From JALSHZ01 sp964614535 (lineage in GTDB: Bacteria; Pseudomonadota; Gammaproteobacteria; UWMA-0217): a stretch of DNA of 64,000 nucleotides. How positions within the stretch are numbered: the first letter of the stretch is position 1; the number at the start of each line of letters is the position of its first letter. The position numbers were made by a program, and so were the translations under genes. Positions 7,699 through 16,742 of the stretch are shown one piece after another. Below the pieces are notes generated by a model. That model did no database searches. It was not told the DNA's origin and was given only the letters and a program-made list of their open reading frames with translations. The stretch spans positions 1-64,000 of the forward strand of contig CAZTOZ010000017.1 of assembly GCA_964614535.1 (NCBI GenBank), written 5' to 3'.

Positions 7699-10164
7699 AT
7701 GAGCCGTCATCTGGTAATTGTAGAGTCGCCCGCGAAAGGCAACACCATCAAGAAGTATCTCGGCAAGGATTTCGAGGTGCTGGCATCCTACGGGCATGTG
7801 CGCGATCTGGTGCCCAAGACCGGCGCGGTCGATCCCGATCATGACTTCGCGATGCAGTACGAGATCATCGACCGCAACCAGAAACACATCGATCGCATCG
7901 TCAAGGCACTGAAAAAGGCCGACACCCTCTACCTCGCCACCGACCCCGACCGTGAGGGAGAGGCCATCTCCTGGCACCTCTACGAGTTGCTGAAAGAGCG
8001 GGGCGTGCTGGACGACAAGGAGGTTCGCCGGGTCGTCTTCCACGAGATCACCAAGAAAGCCATCCAGGAAGCGGTGGCCAACCCGCGCGATCTGGCGCAG
8101 GAACTGGTCAACGCACAACAGGCGCGCCGCGCGCTGGACTATCTGGTGGGCTTCAATCTCTCGCCGCTGCTGTGGAAGAAGATCCGGCGCGGCCTCTCCG
8201 CCGGTCGCGTGCAGAGCCCCGCGCTGCGGATGATCGTCGAGCGCGAGGAGGAGATCGAAGCCTTCGAACCGCAGGAATACTGGACCATCGAAGCCGCACT
8301 GCAAAAGGAGAAACAGGGCTTCGTCGCCAAGCTGGCCACCTATGGCGGCCACAAGGTCGAGCAGTTCAGCTTCACCAACGAGCAAGACGCCACGGCCGCG
8401 CGCGAGGCGTTGCTGGCCGCCGCCAGCGGCGAACTGGTGGTCTCCAAGGTGGTCAAGAAACAGCGCAAGCGCAATCCGGCGCCGCCGTTCATCACCTCTA
8501 CGCTGCAGCAGGAGGCGGCCCGCAAGCTCGGTTTCTCCACCCGCAAGACGATGCAGATCGCGCAGCAACTCTACGAGGGCATCGACCTCGGTGACGGGCC
8601 GGTCGGCCTGATCTCCTACATGCGGACCGACTCGGTCAACCTCGCCCAGGAGGCCATCGTCGAGCTGCGCCAGTTGATCGAGCAGCGCTTCGGCAAGGAA
8701 AACGTCCCCGAGAAGCCTCGCAGCTACAAAACCAAGTCGAAAAATGCCCAGGAAGCCCACGAAGCCATTCGCCCCACCTCGGCGAAGCGGGTTCCCCGTG
8801 AGATCAAGGGCCACCTGACCAGCGACCAGTTCCGCCTCTACGAACTGATCTGGAAACGCACCGTCGCCTGCCAGATGATCCACGCGACGATGGATACCGT
8901 CGCCATCGACTTCGCTTGCGGCGAAGGCAACAGCTTCCGCGCCACCGGCTCGTCGATCCGCCATCCCGGCTTCATGGCCGTCTATCTGGAAGGCACCGAC
9001 GACGGCGAGTCCAAGAGTGGCGACAAGGACGAAAAGCTCCTGCCGCAGCTGGAGGAGGGCGACCGGGTCACACTGCAAGAGATCCGTGCCGACCAACACT
9101 TCACCGAACCACCGCCCCGCTACAGCGAAGCGAGCCTGGTCAAGGCGCTGGAGGAGTACGGCATCGGCCGCCCCTCCACCTATGCAAGCATCATCTCGAC
9201 ACTGCTCAACCGCGAATACGTGGAGCTGGAGAACAAGCGATTCCATCCCACCGACGTTGGTCGTATCGTCAACAATTTCCTGACCAAGCACTTCACCAAA
9301 TACGTCGACTACGACTTCACCGCGCATCTCGAAGACGAGCTGGACGAGATCTCGCGCGGCGAGAAGGCGTGGATTCCGGTGCTGTCGGCATTCTGGGAGC
9401 CGTTCAAGGCGTTGCTGGAAGAGAAGGAGGAGTCGGTCAGCCGCAAAGAGGCCAGCCAGTCCCGCTTGCTCGGCACCGACCCCAAGACCGGCAAGCCGGT
9501 GGCGGTGCGAATGGGCCGCTACGGGCCATACGTCCAGCTCGGCGACCCCGACAACGAAGACGAGAAGCTCACCTTCGCGGGGCTGGCGCCCGGCCAGAAG
9601 ATGGACAAGATCACGCTCGAAGAGGCACTGGAACTGTTCAAGCTGCCACGCCATCTCGGGGAGACGCCGGAGGGTGAACCGGTCAGCGCCAGTATCGGCC
9701 GCTTTGGCCCGTACGTGAAATACGGCAACAGCTTCGTCTCCATCCGCGGCGAGGATCCCCATACGATCACGCTGGAGCGCGCGCTGGAGCTGATCGCCGA
9801 GAAGAAGCTGGCCGACGCCAACCGCATCATCCACGATTGGGAAGACGAGGGCATCCAGGTACTCAACGGCCGCTACGGTCCCTATATCACCGACGGCAAC
9901 AAAAACGCCCGGATCCCCAAGGACGTCGATCCCAAGTCACTGGACCTGGAGACCTGCAAGAAGCTGCTGGCCGAAGCGCCCGAGCGCAAGACACGTGGCA
10001 AGAAAAAGGCGGCCGCAAAAAAGAAGAAGGCTGCGGCCCGGAAAAAGACCACGGCCAAGAAGAAGACAAGCACAAAAAAGAAGGCGGCCGCAAAAAAGAA
10101 AACCGTCGCCAGAAAAAAGGCCAGCACGAAGAAAAAAAGCGTCTCGGAGAAGAAAATCGCTTGA
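7699..10164 (+). CDS. topA: DNA topoisomerase I
   Basis: This 821-residue type IA topoisomerase relaxes negative supercoils. The N-terminal TOPRIM domain starts HLVIVESPAKGNTIKKYLG and includes the metal-binding DPDREGEAI. The active-site Tyr lies at about residue 307 in SYMRTDSVNL. The C-terminus carries three Topo_C-type repeats with GRYGPYVQLG, GRFGPYVKYG and GRYGPYITDG, without the Cys-rich zinc ribbons of E. coli TopA. It ends in a tail of about 50 residues made almost entirely of Lys, Ala, Thr and Ser (from about 10000), probably for DNA binding. The stop overlaps the TTG start of tsaC. Confidence 0.96.
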   Translation: MSRHLVIVESPAKGNTIKKYLGKDFEVLASYGHVRDLVPKTGAVDPDHDFAMQYEIIDRNQKHIDRIVKALKKADTLYLATDPDREGEAISWHLYELLKERGVLDDKEVRRVVFHEITKKAIQEAVANPRDLAQELVNAQQARRALDYLVGFNLSPLLWKKIRRGLSAGRVQSPALRMIVEREEEIEAFEPQEYWTIEAALQKEKQGFVAKLATYGGHKVEQFSFTNEQDATAAREALLAAASGELVVSKVVKKQRKRNPAPPFITSTLQQEAARKLGFSTRKTMQIAQQLYEGIDLGDGPVGLISYMRTDSVNLAQEAIVELRQLIEQRFGKENVPEKPRSYKTKSKNAQEAHEAIRPTSAKRVPREIKGHLTSDQFRLYELIWKRTVACQMIHATMDTVAIDFACGEGNSFRATGSSIRHPGFMAVYLEGTDDGESKSGDKDEKLLPQLEEGDRVTLQEIRADQHFTEPPPRYSEASLVKALEEYGIGRPSTYASIISTLLNREYVELENKRFHPTDVGRIVNNFLTKHFTKYVDYDFTAHLEDELDEISRGEKAWIPVLSAFWEPFKALLEEKEESVSRKEASQSRLLGTDPKTGKPVAVRMGRYGPYVQLGDPDNEDEKLTFAGLAPGQKMDKITLEEALELFKLPRHLGETPEGEPVSASIGRFGPYVKYGNSFVSIRGEDPHTITLERALELIAEKKLADANRIIHDWEDEGIQVLNGRYGPYITDGNKNARIPKDVDPKSLDLETCKKLLAEAPERKTRGKKKAAAKKKKAAARKKTTAKKKTSTKKKAAAKKKTVARKKASTKKKSVSEKKIA

Positions 10165-10712
10165 CCGATCCGATCCTCGAGGCTGCCGCCACGCTGCGAC
10201 GGGGCGGCATCGTCGCCTACCCCACCGAGACGGTCTACGGATTGGGCTGCCGGCCCGACGACGAGGTGGCACTGCGCCGGCTCATCGACATCAAGGGACG
10301 CGATGCCGACAAGGGCTTCATCCTGCTGGCCGGCCACCCGATGCAGCTCGTCCCCTATGTCACCGACCTCGACGACACCCAGTGGCACACCATCACCCGG
10401 CCGGGCGAGCGCGCCACCAGCTGGACCGTTCCACCCGCCGCCGGCCTCAGCCCACTACTGACCGGATGCCACGACAGGATCGCGATACGCGTCACGACAC
10501 ACCCGCCGGTGGTCGCACTCTGCCAGCAGGCCGGATCGGCACTGGTCTCCACCAGCGCCAACCCCAGCGGCCAGCCGCCGGTCAAATCGGCGGCCGCACT
10601 CGATCCACGGCTGGCGGCACGGCTCGACTACGTCCTCGACGCACCCTGTGGGGACGACCCGAGGCCCAGCCGTATCATCGACCTGGAAAGCGGTAGAATA
10701 CTGCGCCCCTGA
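10161..10712 (+). CDS. tsaC: Threonylcarbamoyl-AMP synthase TsaC/Sua5 family
   Basis: This 183-residue protein makes threonylcarbamoyl-AMP for the t6A37 modification of ANN-decoding tRNAs. Family features are YPTETVYGLGC, the KGRDADKGFILLAG region and STSANPSG near the C-terminus. Length fits the short TsaC (YrdC) form without a Sua5 tail. The start is taken as TTG at 10161, overlapping the topA stop (TTGA), with GGAGA about nine bases upstream; homology begins within 15 residues. It follows topA and precedes hemF in one orientation. Confidence 0.9.
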   Translation: MTDPILEAAATLRRGGIVAYPTETVYGLGCRPDDEVALRRLIDIKGRDADKGFILLAGHPMQLVPYVTDLDDTQWHTITRPGERATSWTVPPAAGLSPLLTGCHDRIAIRVTTHPPVVALCQQAGSALVSTSANPSGQPPVKSAAALDPRLAARLDYVLDAPCGDDPRPSRIIDLESGRILRP

Positions 10713-10729
10713 AACCGGATACCTCCACC

Positions 10730-11647
10730 ATGAGCCAAGTCGACATCGAACCCGTCATCTCCTTTCTCAAAGGGTTACAGGACGACATCTGCGACCAGAT
10801 CGCCGCAACCGATGGCCAAAAACGGTTCCGGGAAGACGCCTGGCAACGCCCCGGTGGCGGCGGCGGTCGTACCCGGGTGCTGGAGCAAGGCGCGGTCTTC
10901 GAACAGGCCGGGGTCAACTTCTCCCACGTCTTCGGCAACCGGCTGCCGCCATCGGCGACCGCAGCACGCCCCGAGCTGGCGGGCCGGTCGTTTCAGGCCG
11001 TCGGCGTCTCGCTGGTGATCCACCCGCGCAATCCCTACGTCCCCACCTCGCACATGAACGTGCGTTTCTTTCTGGCCGAGGCCGACGACGCGGAGCCCGT
11101 CTGGTGGTTCGGCGGCGGCTTCGATCTGACACCCTACTACGGCTTCGAGGAGGACTGCGTCTTCTGGCACCGGACGGCCAGGGCCGCTTGCGAGCCCGGC
11201 GGGCCGGACTGCTACCCAAGGCTGAAGAAGTGGTGCGACGACTACTTCTACCTCAAACACCGGCAGGAGCCACGCGGCATCGGCGGGCTCTTCTTCGACG
11301 ACTGGAACCAGCCGGACTTCGATGCCGCCTTCGCGCTGACCCGCAGCGTCGGTGAGCACTACACCAGGGCCTATCTGCCGATCGTGGAAAAGCGCAAGAA
11401 CACTCCCTACGGCGAGCGCGAACGGCAGTTCCAGCTCTACCGTCGTGGCCGCTACGTGGAATTCAATCTGGTCTACGACCGCGGTACGTTGTTCGGCCTG
11501 CAATCGGGCGGGCGCACCGAGTCGATCCTGATGTCCCTGCCGCCGCTGGTGCGCTGGCAATACGACTACCGACCCGAACCAGGCTCGCCCGAAGCCGAAC
11601 TCTACGACCGGTTCCTAGTACGCCGCGACTGGCTCGATCAGCCGTAG
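10730..11647 (+). CDS. hemF: Oxygen-dependent coproporphyrinogen III oxidase
   Basis: This 305-residue enzyme converts coproporphyrinogen III to protoporphyrinogen IX using O2. Signatures include HMNVRFF, WWFGGGFDLTPYYGF, RGIGGLFFDDW and GRYVEFNLVYDRGTLFGLQSGGR (read in two parts). Its presence indicates that the organism makes haem in the presence of oxygen. The last 33 bp overlap the end of the convergent GGDEF-EAL gene, so the two messages are antisense at their 3' ends. Confidence 0.96.
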   Translation: MSQVDIEPVISFLKGLQDDICDQIAATDGQKRFREDAWQRPGGGGGRTRVLEQGAVFEQAGVNFSHVFGNRLPPSATAARPELAGRSFQAVGVSLVIHPRNPYVPTSHMNVRFFLAEADDAEPVWWFGGGFDLTPYYGFEEDCVFWHRTARAACEPGGPDCYPRLKKWCDDYFYLKHRQEPRGIGGLFFDDWNQPDFDAAFALTRSVGEHYTRAYLPIVEKRKNTPYGERERQFQLYRRGRYVEFNLVYDRGTLFGLQSGGRTESILMSLPPLVRWQYDYRPEPGSPEAELYDRFLVRRDWLDQP

Positions 11648-14203
11648 CATCTGGGTCTCGCTGGCGACCCGCTCACGCACGCAGGTCATCGGTCGCGAGA
11701 TGTAGAACCCCTGGGCATAGTCGATACCGATATCGGCCAGCGCCTTCAGCGTCTCCGGCGTTTCCACATACTCGGCCACGGTCTTCATCCCCTGCGAATG
11801 GGCGATGTCGTTGATGGCGACGACGATGGCACGGTCGATGGGGTCGAGGATCATGTCCTCGACGAACTGGCCATCGATCTTCACCATGTCCACCGGCAGA
11901 AACTTCAGTTGCGAAAACGAACTGAAACCGGCCCCGAAATCATCCAGCGCAAAGCGCCAGCCACGGGCGCGCATCCGCTCGATGAAGGCCCGCGCGGAAT
12001 CGAGTTTCTCGATGGCGCTGGTCTCGGTGATCTCAAAGATCAGCGACGACGGCGGCAGACTCGTCTCCAGCAACAGCTTCTCCAGCTTCTTCATCGTCTC
12101 GCCGGAGTCCAGCGTCACGCCCGAGAGGTTGACCGAGAAACTGGCATCGCGCCCTTCGGCATGGAGCGCCTCCAGCACCCGGATCGACTCGGTCACCACC
12201 CACAGATCGATCTTGTCGATGAGCTTGAAGCGCTCGGCCATCGACAGAAAGGCGCTGGGGTGAATCATCTCCCGTTCACCGTCGTCGAGCCGCAGCAACA
12301 CTTCGTAGTGATCCGGCAGGTGCGACAGGGACGCCCACAGACGGTTGGCCTCGCCGGGCAGATCGTGGGCGTCCACCTCATCGAGCGGCAGGATCGGCTG
12401 GAAATTGAGCTTGAACTGGTCGAACTCCAGCGCGTCCTTCAGCTTGATGGACCAGACGATCTCCTCGTTCATCGACTCCTTGTCACGGTCCTGCGACGGT
12501 GTATAGAGATGCGACTGGTTGCGCCCCTTGCGCTTGGCGATGCCACAGGCGATGTCGGCATTGGCCAGCACGTCCTTGTTCTCCAGCTCCGGCAGAATCA
12601 TGGCGATACCGATGCTGCAGCTGAGCTTGAAGGAAATCTCATCGGTGATGTAGGCCACGTCCTGCAAGCTGTCGCGAATGTCCTCGGCGATCGACATCGC
12701 CTCCTCCTCGCCGACCTCCCGCAGAATGACGGCAAACTCATCGCCACCGAGCCGCGCCACGTCGTCACTGGCGCGCACGCACTCCCGCAGCCGCTCACTG
12801 GCCTGCCGCAGAATGTAATCCCCCGCTTCGTGACCGGCGGTGTCGTTGAGGTACTTGAACCGATCGAAATCGATGTAGAGCAACGCCCCCGGTGAGGTGG
12901 TCCCGGCTCGCACCGCCATCACCTCGCGCTTCAGGGACTGCTCGAAATGGCGCCGGTTGAAGAGGTTGGTCAGCGGATCCCGCGTGGCGGCGAGTATCAG
13001 CTTCTTCTCCAGCCGCTTGCGCTCGGTGATGTCCCGAAAGGCCACCACCGCCCCCTTGCGGTCCCCGCCCACCTCCAACGGCGCCACGGTGCAGGCGACA
13101 TTGATCTTCTCCTTGCCGGCGCGGTAGAAGATCGTCTCCCACTGATCCAGCCGCGTGCCATTGAGATAGGCCTCGGCCAGCACGTCGGTGACACCGGTGT
13201 CGCCCCGCCGTTGGGCCGGCTGGATATGGATCAGCCCACTGGCCATCTTGCCCTCGAACTCGCTAGGACGACTGAACCCCAGCATCCGCTGGCCAGCCGG
13301 GTTCATGAAGGTGATGCGTCCCTTGGTATCGACCCCGTAGACCCCCTCGCCGATGGAACCGAGTATCGCCTCGAAACGACGCCGCTCCGCCTCGGCCGCC
13401 TTTTGCACCGCGATCTGATTGACCAGGGAGTGGATTCGCGCCAGAAACAGCGCATCGGTCTCGGTCTTGAACATGCACTCGACCGCACCCGACTCCAGCG
13501 CATGCTGCACCGCCTTGTCGTCGTAGGCACGGATCAGCACCACGTTGCGCACCTGATTGGCGGGCTGCTGGGCACGGATGGTCTCGAACAGGCGCACGCC
13601 ATTGCCGGCCGCGAGAATGAAGTAATCGACGATGACGATATCGAAACCATCGTTGTCGGCCAGCACCCGGGGCAGCTCGGCCAGCGTGGCGATCACGCTG
13701 ACCCGGAAACCATTGGACTCCAGCGTCCGCTGGTAACGAACCCGATCCTGCGGCGATTCATCCACCAGCAGGATATGGGCCCCCGAGCGATCGCCCCGAT
13801 CCGACATGGCGACCGCCGGGGCGCGGCTGCGGCGATTGCGCAGATGGCGATCGAGAAATGCCAGAATGTCGTGATGACAGGAGTGCTCGAAACGGGCGGC
13901 CTTGGGCAGCGAGCCGATCCAGCGGCTCTGCTCTTCGTCGTCGAACTCGCTGAGGATCAGTTGCGGCAGCATCTTGAACGGCGGGCTGGAGAGCATGTGC
14001 TGCAACAACAGCAGCAGTTCGGGCTCATGGTCGATCCATTCCATCACGACGGCACTGAAACTGGCCGCCGACGACCCCCGCAGCAGGTTGACCGCCTGCC
14101 AGTAGTCGGTGCACTCGACGACATCGTATCCCGATGCCTGCAGGGACTGCATCAGGGCAAAGCGCTGGGTGTGCGAACTCTCGATCAGTAGAACACGTTG
14201 CAT
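11615..14203 (-). CDS. REC-REC-PAS-GGDEF-EAL cyclic-di-GMP signalling protein
   Basis: This 862-residue protein has two receiver domains (about 1-125 and 143-260), a PAS domain (about 280-400, GVYGVDTKGRITFMNPAGQ), GGDEF (about 405-570) and EAL (about 590-855). The diguanylate cyclase motif RLGGDEFAVIL is intact, and an RASD sequence five residues before GGDEF fits a product-inhibition site. The EAL signature reads EVLLR, but the other catalytic residues appear present (NLSG, EITET, LDDFG, VKIDGQF, AEYVET, DYAQGF). About 25 extra residues separate FQPI from EVLLR. The first receiver has Glu (VVMEW) where the phosphorylated Asp is expected; the second keeps Asp (IVIVDY). No kinase gene is adjacent. 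Confidence 0.92.
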   Translation of the reverse strand: MQRVLLIESSHTQRFALMQSLQASGYDVVECTDYWQAVNLLRGSSAASFSAVVMEWIDHEPELLLLLQHMLSSPPFKMLPQLILSEFDDEEQSRWIGSLPKAARFEHSCHHDILAFLDRHLRNRRSRAPAVAMSDRGDRSGAHILLVDESPQDRVRYQRTLESNGFRVSVIATLAELPRVLADNDGFDIVIVDYFILAAGNGVRLFETIRAQQPANQVRNVVLIRAYDDKAVQHALESGAVECMFKTETDALFLARIHSLVNQIAVQKAAEAERRRFEAILGSIGEGVYGVDTKGRITFMNPAGQRMLGFSRPSEFEGKMASGLIHIQPAQRRGDTGVTDVLAEAYLNGTRLDQWETIFYRAGKEKINVACTVAPLEVGGDRKGAVVAFRDITERKRLEKKLILAATRDPLTNLFNRRHFEQSLKREVMAVRAGTTSPGALLYIDFDRFKYLNDTAGHEAGDYILRQASERLRECVRASDDVARLGGDEFAVILREVGEEEAMSIAEDIRDSLQDVAYITDEISFKLSCSIGIAMILPELENKDVLANADIACGIAKRKGRNQSHLYTPSQDRDKESMNEEIVWSIKLKDALEFDQFKLNFQPILPLDEVDAHDLPGEANRLWASLSHLPDHYEVLLRLDDGEREMIHPSAFLSMAERFKLIDKIDLWVVTESIRVLEALHAEGRDASFSVNLSGVTLDSGETMKKLEKLLLETSLPPSSLIFEITETSAIEKLDSARAFIERMRARGWRFALDDFGAGFSSFSQLKFLPVDMVKIDGQFVEDMILDPIDRAIVVAINDIAHSQGMKTVAEYVETPETLKALADIGIDYAQGFYISRPMTCVRERVASETQMLRLIEPVAAY

Positions 14204-14422
14204 GCGGGCGGATTGTTATCATTATGGCTTTAATGGCGCGCATGCTACGCGCTGGCCCGCGGCCACCCAATCTGCCAATTCACAGCAGCTTGTAGGCACG
14301 GCGCCGAGGTGACGGCGCCACGACCAGATTGTCGGCTGGCTCACAGGCGATCCGCTGCAGCCACCGGGGCCGATGCTGTGTAATAATTGGCGCCCCCGAT
14401 CACTACCCCCGACAGGCTCACC

Positions 14423-15421
14423 ATGCAATCCGGTTACCCCATCAATCGCCCCCGCCGCATGCGCCGCGACGACTTCAGCCGCCGGCTGATGCGGGAGTCC
14501 CATCTCCAGGTCGACGATCTCATCTACCCCGTCTTCGTACTGGAAGGCGACGGCCAGCGCGAGGCGGTCGAATCGATGCCCGGCGTCACACGACTCAGCA
14601 TCGACCTGCTGCTCGAAGAGGCCGCTGAGATCGCCGAACTCGGCGTGCCGGCCATCGCGCTGTTTCCCGTGGTGCCGGCGGAGAGGAAATCGGACGGCGC
14701 CGAGGAAGCCTACAACGCCGACGGCCTCGCCCAGCGGGCGGTGCGGGCGCTCAAGGGGGCGCTGCCGGCGCTCGGCGTCATCACCGACGTGGCGCTCGAC
14801 CCGTTCACTTCCCACGGCCAGGACGGCCTGCTCGACGCCGACGGCTATGTCACCAACGACGCCACCGTGGAGGTGCTGGTCAGGCAGGCGCTGTCCCATG
14901 CCGATGCCGGCGCCGACGTGGTCGCACCGTCGGACATGATGGACGGCCGGGTCGGTGCCATCCGCGAAGCACTGGAGGCGGCCGGCCACGTCAACACCCG
15001 AATCCTCGCCTACTCCGCCAAATACGCCTCCAGCTTCTACGGACCATTCCGCGATGCGGTGGGTTCGGCGGCCAACCTCGGCGGCGGCAACAAGTACAGC
15101 TACCAGATGGACCCGGCCAATGGCAACGAGGCGCTGCGCGAGGTGGAGCTGGACATCGCCGAAGGCGCCGACATGGTGATGGTCAAGCCCGGCATGCCCT
15201 ATCTGGACATCGTTCGCCGCGTCAAGGAGACCTTCGAGATGCCCACCTACGTCTATCAGGTCAGCGGGGAGTACGCGATGCTCAAGGCCGCCGGCCAGAA
15301 CGGCTGGATCGACGAACGGGCCTGCGTGCTGGAGGCGCTGCTGGGGATGAAACGGGCTGGCGCCGACGGCATTCTCACCTATTTCGCCAAGGACGTGGCG
15401 CGCTGGCTGAAGGCAGGCTGA
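14423..15421 (+). CDS. hemB: Delta-aminolevulinic acid dehydratase (porphobilinogen synthase)
   Basis: This 332-residue enzyme condenses two 5-aminolevulinate molecules to porphobilinogen. The Schiff-base Lys lies in MVMVKPGMPYLD and the second active-site Lys in AYSAKYASSFYGPFRDA. The metal region reads DVALDPFTSHGQDG, without the Cys triplet of zinc-type enzymes, so this is the Mg-dependent type. The ATG at 14423 was chosen because homology starts at MQSGYPINRPRRMRR. The stop overlaps the aroE ATG (TGATG), so the two genes are translationally coupled. Confidence 0.96.
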   Translation: MQSGYPINRPRRMRRDDFSRRLMRESHLQVDDLIYPVFVLEGDGQREAVESMPGVTRLSIDLLLEEAAEIAELGVPAIALFPVVPAERKSDGAEEAYNADGLAQRAVRALKGALPALGVITDVALDPFTSHGQDGLLDADGYVTNDATVEVLVRQALSHADAGADVVAPSDMMDGRVGAIREALEAAGHVNTRILAYSAKYASSFYGPFRDAVGSAANLGGGNKYSYQMDPANGNEALREVELDIAEGADMVMVKPGMPYLDIVRRVKETFEMPTYVYQVSGEYAMLKAAGQNGWIDERACVLEALLGMKRAGADGILTYFAKDVARWLKAG

Positions 15422-16248
15422 TGGACCGCTACGCAGTACTCGGCAATCCGGTCAGCCACAGCCTGTCGCCTCGCATCCACCGGATGTTCGCCGAACAGAC
15501 CGGCGAGCCGATCTCCTACGTGGCACTGGAACCACCGCGCGACGAATTCCGCCCCTTCGTCGAGGCGTTGCACGAGCAGGGATACGCCGGCATGAACGTG
15601 ACCCTGCCGTTCAAACAGGACGCCTGGGCACTGGCGGAAAAGCGCAGCAAGCGGGCCGAACGGGCCGGCGCGGTCAACACCCTGATCCGCACCAAGAGCG
15701 GCTATCGCGGCGACAACACCGACGGCGCCGGACTGCTCGCCGATCTCACCCGCAATCTCGGCGTCGAATTGGCCGGCAGCCATATCCTGCTGCTGGGCGC
15801 CGGGGGGGCGGCACGTGGCGCGCTGCAACCGCTGCTGGCCAGCGACCCGGCCAGCCTGCATGTCGCCAACCGCACCGCCGCCAAGGCCGAGGCGCTGGCC
15901 AACGACTTCTCCGACCTGGGCGCCATCTCCGGCTCCGGCCTCGACGGCCCATTTCCGCAACGGCGCTACGACATCATCATCAACGGCACCGCGGCCAGCA
16001 TTCAGGGCGAGGTGCCAACCCTGCCCGACGACATCCTCAACGACGGCGGCGTCTGCTACGACCTGATGTATGCCAGCGAAGGGGAGACCGCCTTCGTCCG
16101 CTGGGGACGGGCACAGGGCGCCAGCATCAGCAGCGACGGGCTGGGCATGCTGGTGGAGCAGGCGGCCGAGAGTTTCTACCTCTGGCGCGACATCCGGCCC
16201 GGCACCCGCAACGTCCTCAAGGCATTGCGCGCCGAGATTTCGGGCTAG
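15421..16248 (+). CDS. aroE: Shikimate dehydrogenase
   Basis: This 275-residue enzyme reduces 3-dehydroshikimate with NADPH in aromatic amino acid synthesis. Seen are the substrate site YAVLGNPVSHSLSP, the catalytic-Lys motif MNVTLPFK, GDNTDGAGL, the nucleotide loop LLGAGGAARGAL and the NADP-selecting NRT. It overlaps hemB by one base. Downstream, 71 bp without a hairpin separate it from the convergent DUF3293 gene. Confidence 0.95.
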   Translation: MDRYAVLGNPVSHSLSPRIHRMFAEQTGEPISYVALEPPRDEFRPFVEALHEQGYAGMNVTLPFKQDAWALAEKRSKRAERAGAVNTLIRTKSGYRGDNTDGAGLLADLTRNLGVELAGSHILLLGAGGAARGALQPLLASDPASLHVANRTAAKAEALANDFSDLGAISGSGLDGPFPQRRYDIIINGTAASIQGEVPTLPDDILNDGGVCYDLMYASEGETAFVRWGRAQGASISSDGLGMLVEQAAESFYLWRDIRPGTRNVLKALRAEISG

Positions 16249-16319
16249 CCCGGATATTTCACGAGTATGCAGGATATTGGGAGAATCTCGGCGAGGCATT
16301 TTTCCAGCGTTCTTGGGAA

Positions 16320-16742
16320 CTATTCAGGCTCGTCACACCAGCGCAGTGCGGGCGGAGCTCCCCGCCGGCCGACGACGATGGCATTCTGATCGAAACTCCG
16401 GCCCAGCCTCACCGCCGCCGCCTCATCGATCCCCAGCACCAGCAGCGCGCTCTCCGGCGGCCAGCGGCCGTCCAGCGCCACGCTGTAGCCCTCGAACCCT
16501 TGCCAACCCCCGGCCCACACTCGCTGTCGCAACGCGTGATGGCGGACGGCATTGGCACGTTCGTCCAACCGCTTCGAACGGGGGTTGGCGGCGGTGACGA
16601 ACGCCCACTGCGCTCGATCGAAATAGCGCAACACGGCGTCGAGGGAACGTGACGGCCGGCCGATGAAGAGTTTCAGCCCGAGGCCTGGCACGGTATAGAG
16701 GGTGGCGCGGTAGGCCGCATCGAGAAACTCACGGCCGGACAT
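16320..16742 (-). CDS. DUF3293 domain-containing protein
   Basis: This 140-residue protein contains YRATLYTVPGLGLKLFIGRPS and WAFVTAANPRSK, typical of DUF3293, a small family of unknown function often found near housekeeping genes. It starts 14 bp before the end of bioF in another frame and is probably the last gene of the bioB-bioF operon. No biotin-related residue pattern is visible, so a role in biotin synthesis is not implied. Confidence 0.75.
   Translation of the reverse strand: MSGREFLDAAYRATLYTVPGLGLKLFIGRPSRSLDAVLRYFDRAQWAFVTAANPRSKRLDERANAVRHHALRQRVWAGGWQGFEGYSVALDGRWPPESALLVLGIDEAAAVRLGRSFDQNAIVVGRRGAPPALRWCDEPE

Noticed and set aside
7651..9834. Open frame of 727 codons on the minus strand across smg/topA
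   Set aside because: It is antisense to topA, whose motifs and length are unambiguous; long antisense frames are common in GC-rich genes with this codon usage.
9990..10164. Lys-rich repeat tract at the end of topA as a separate repeat element
   Set aside because: It is an in-frame low-complexity protein tail, as seen in several TopA families, not a DNA repeat with its own function.
12947..14191. Open frame of 414 codons on the plus strand
   Set aside because: It mirrors the REC/PAS part of the GGDEF-EAL gene and has a His/Gln/Arg-rich composition typical of a shadow frame.
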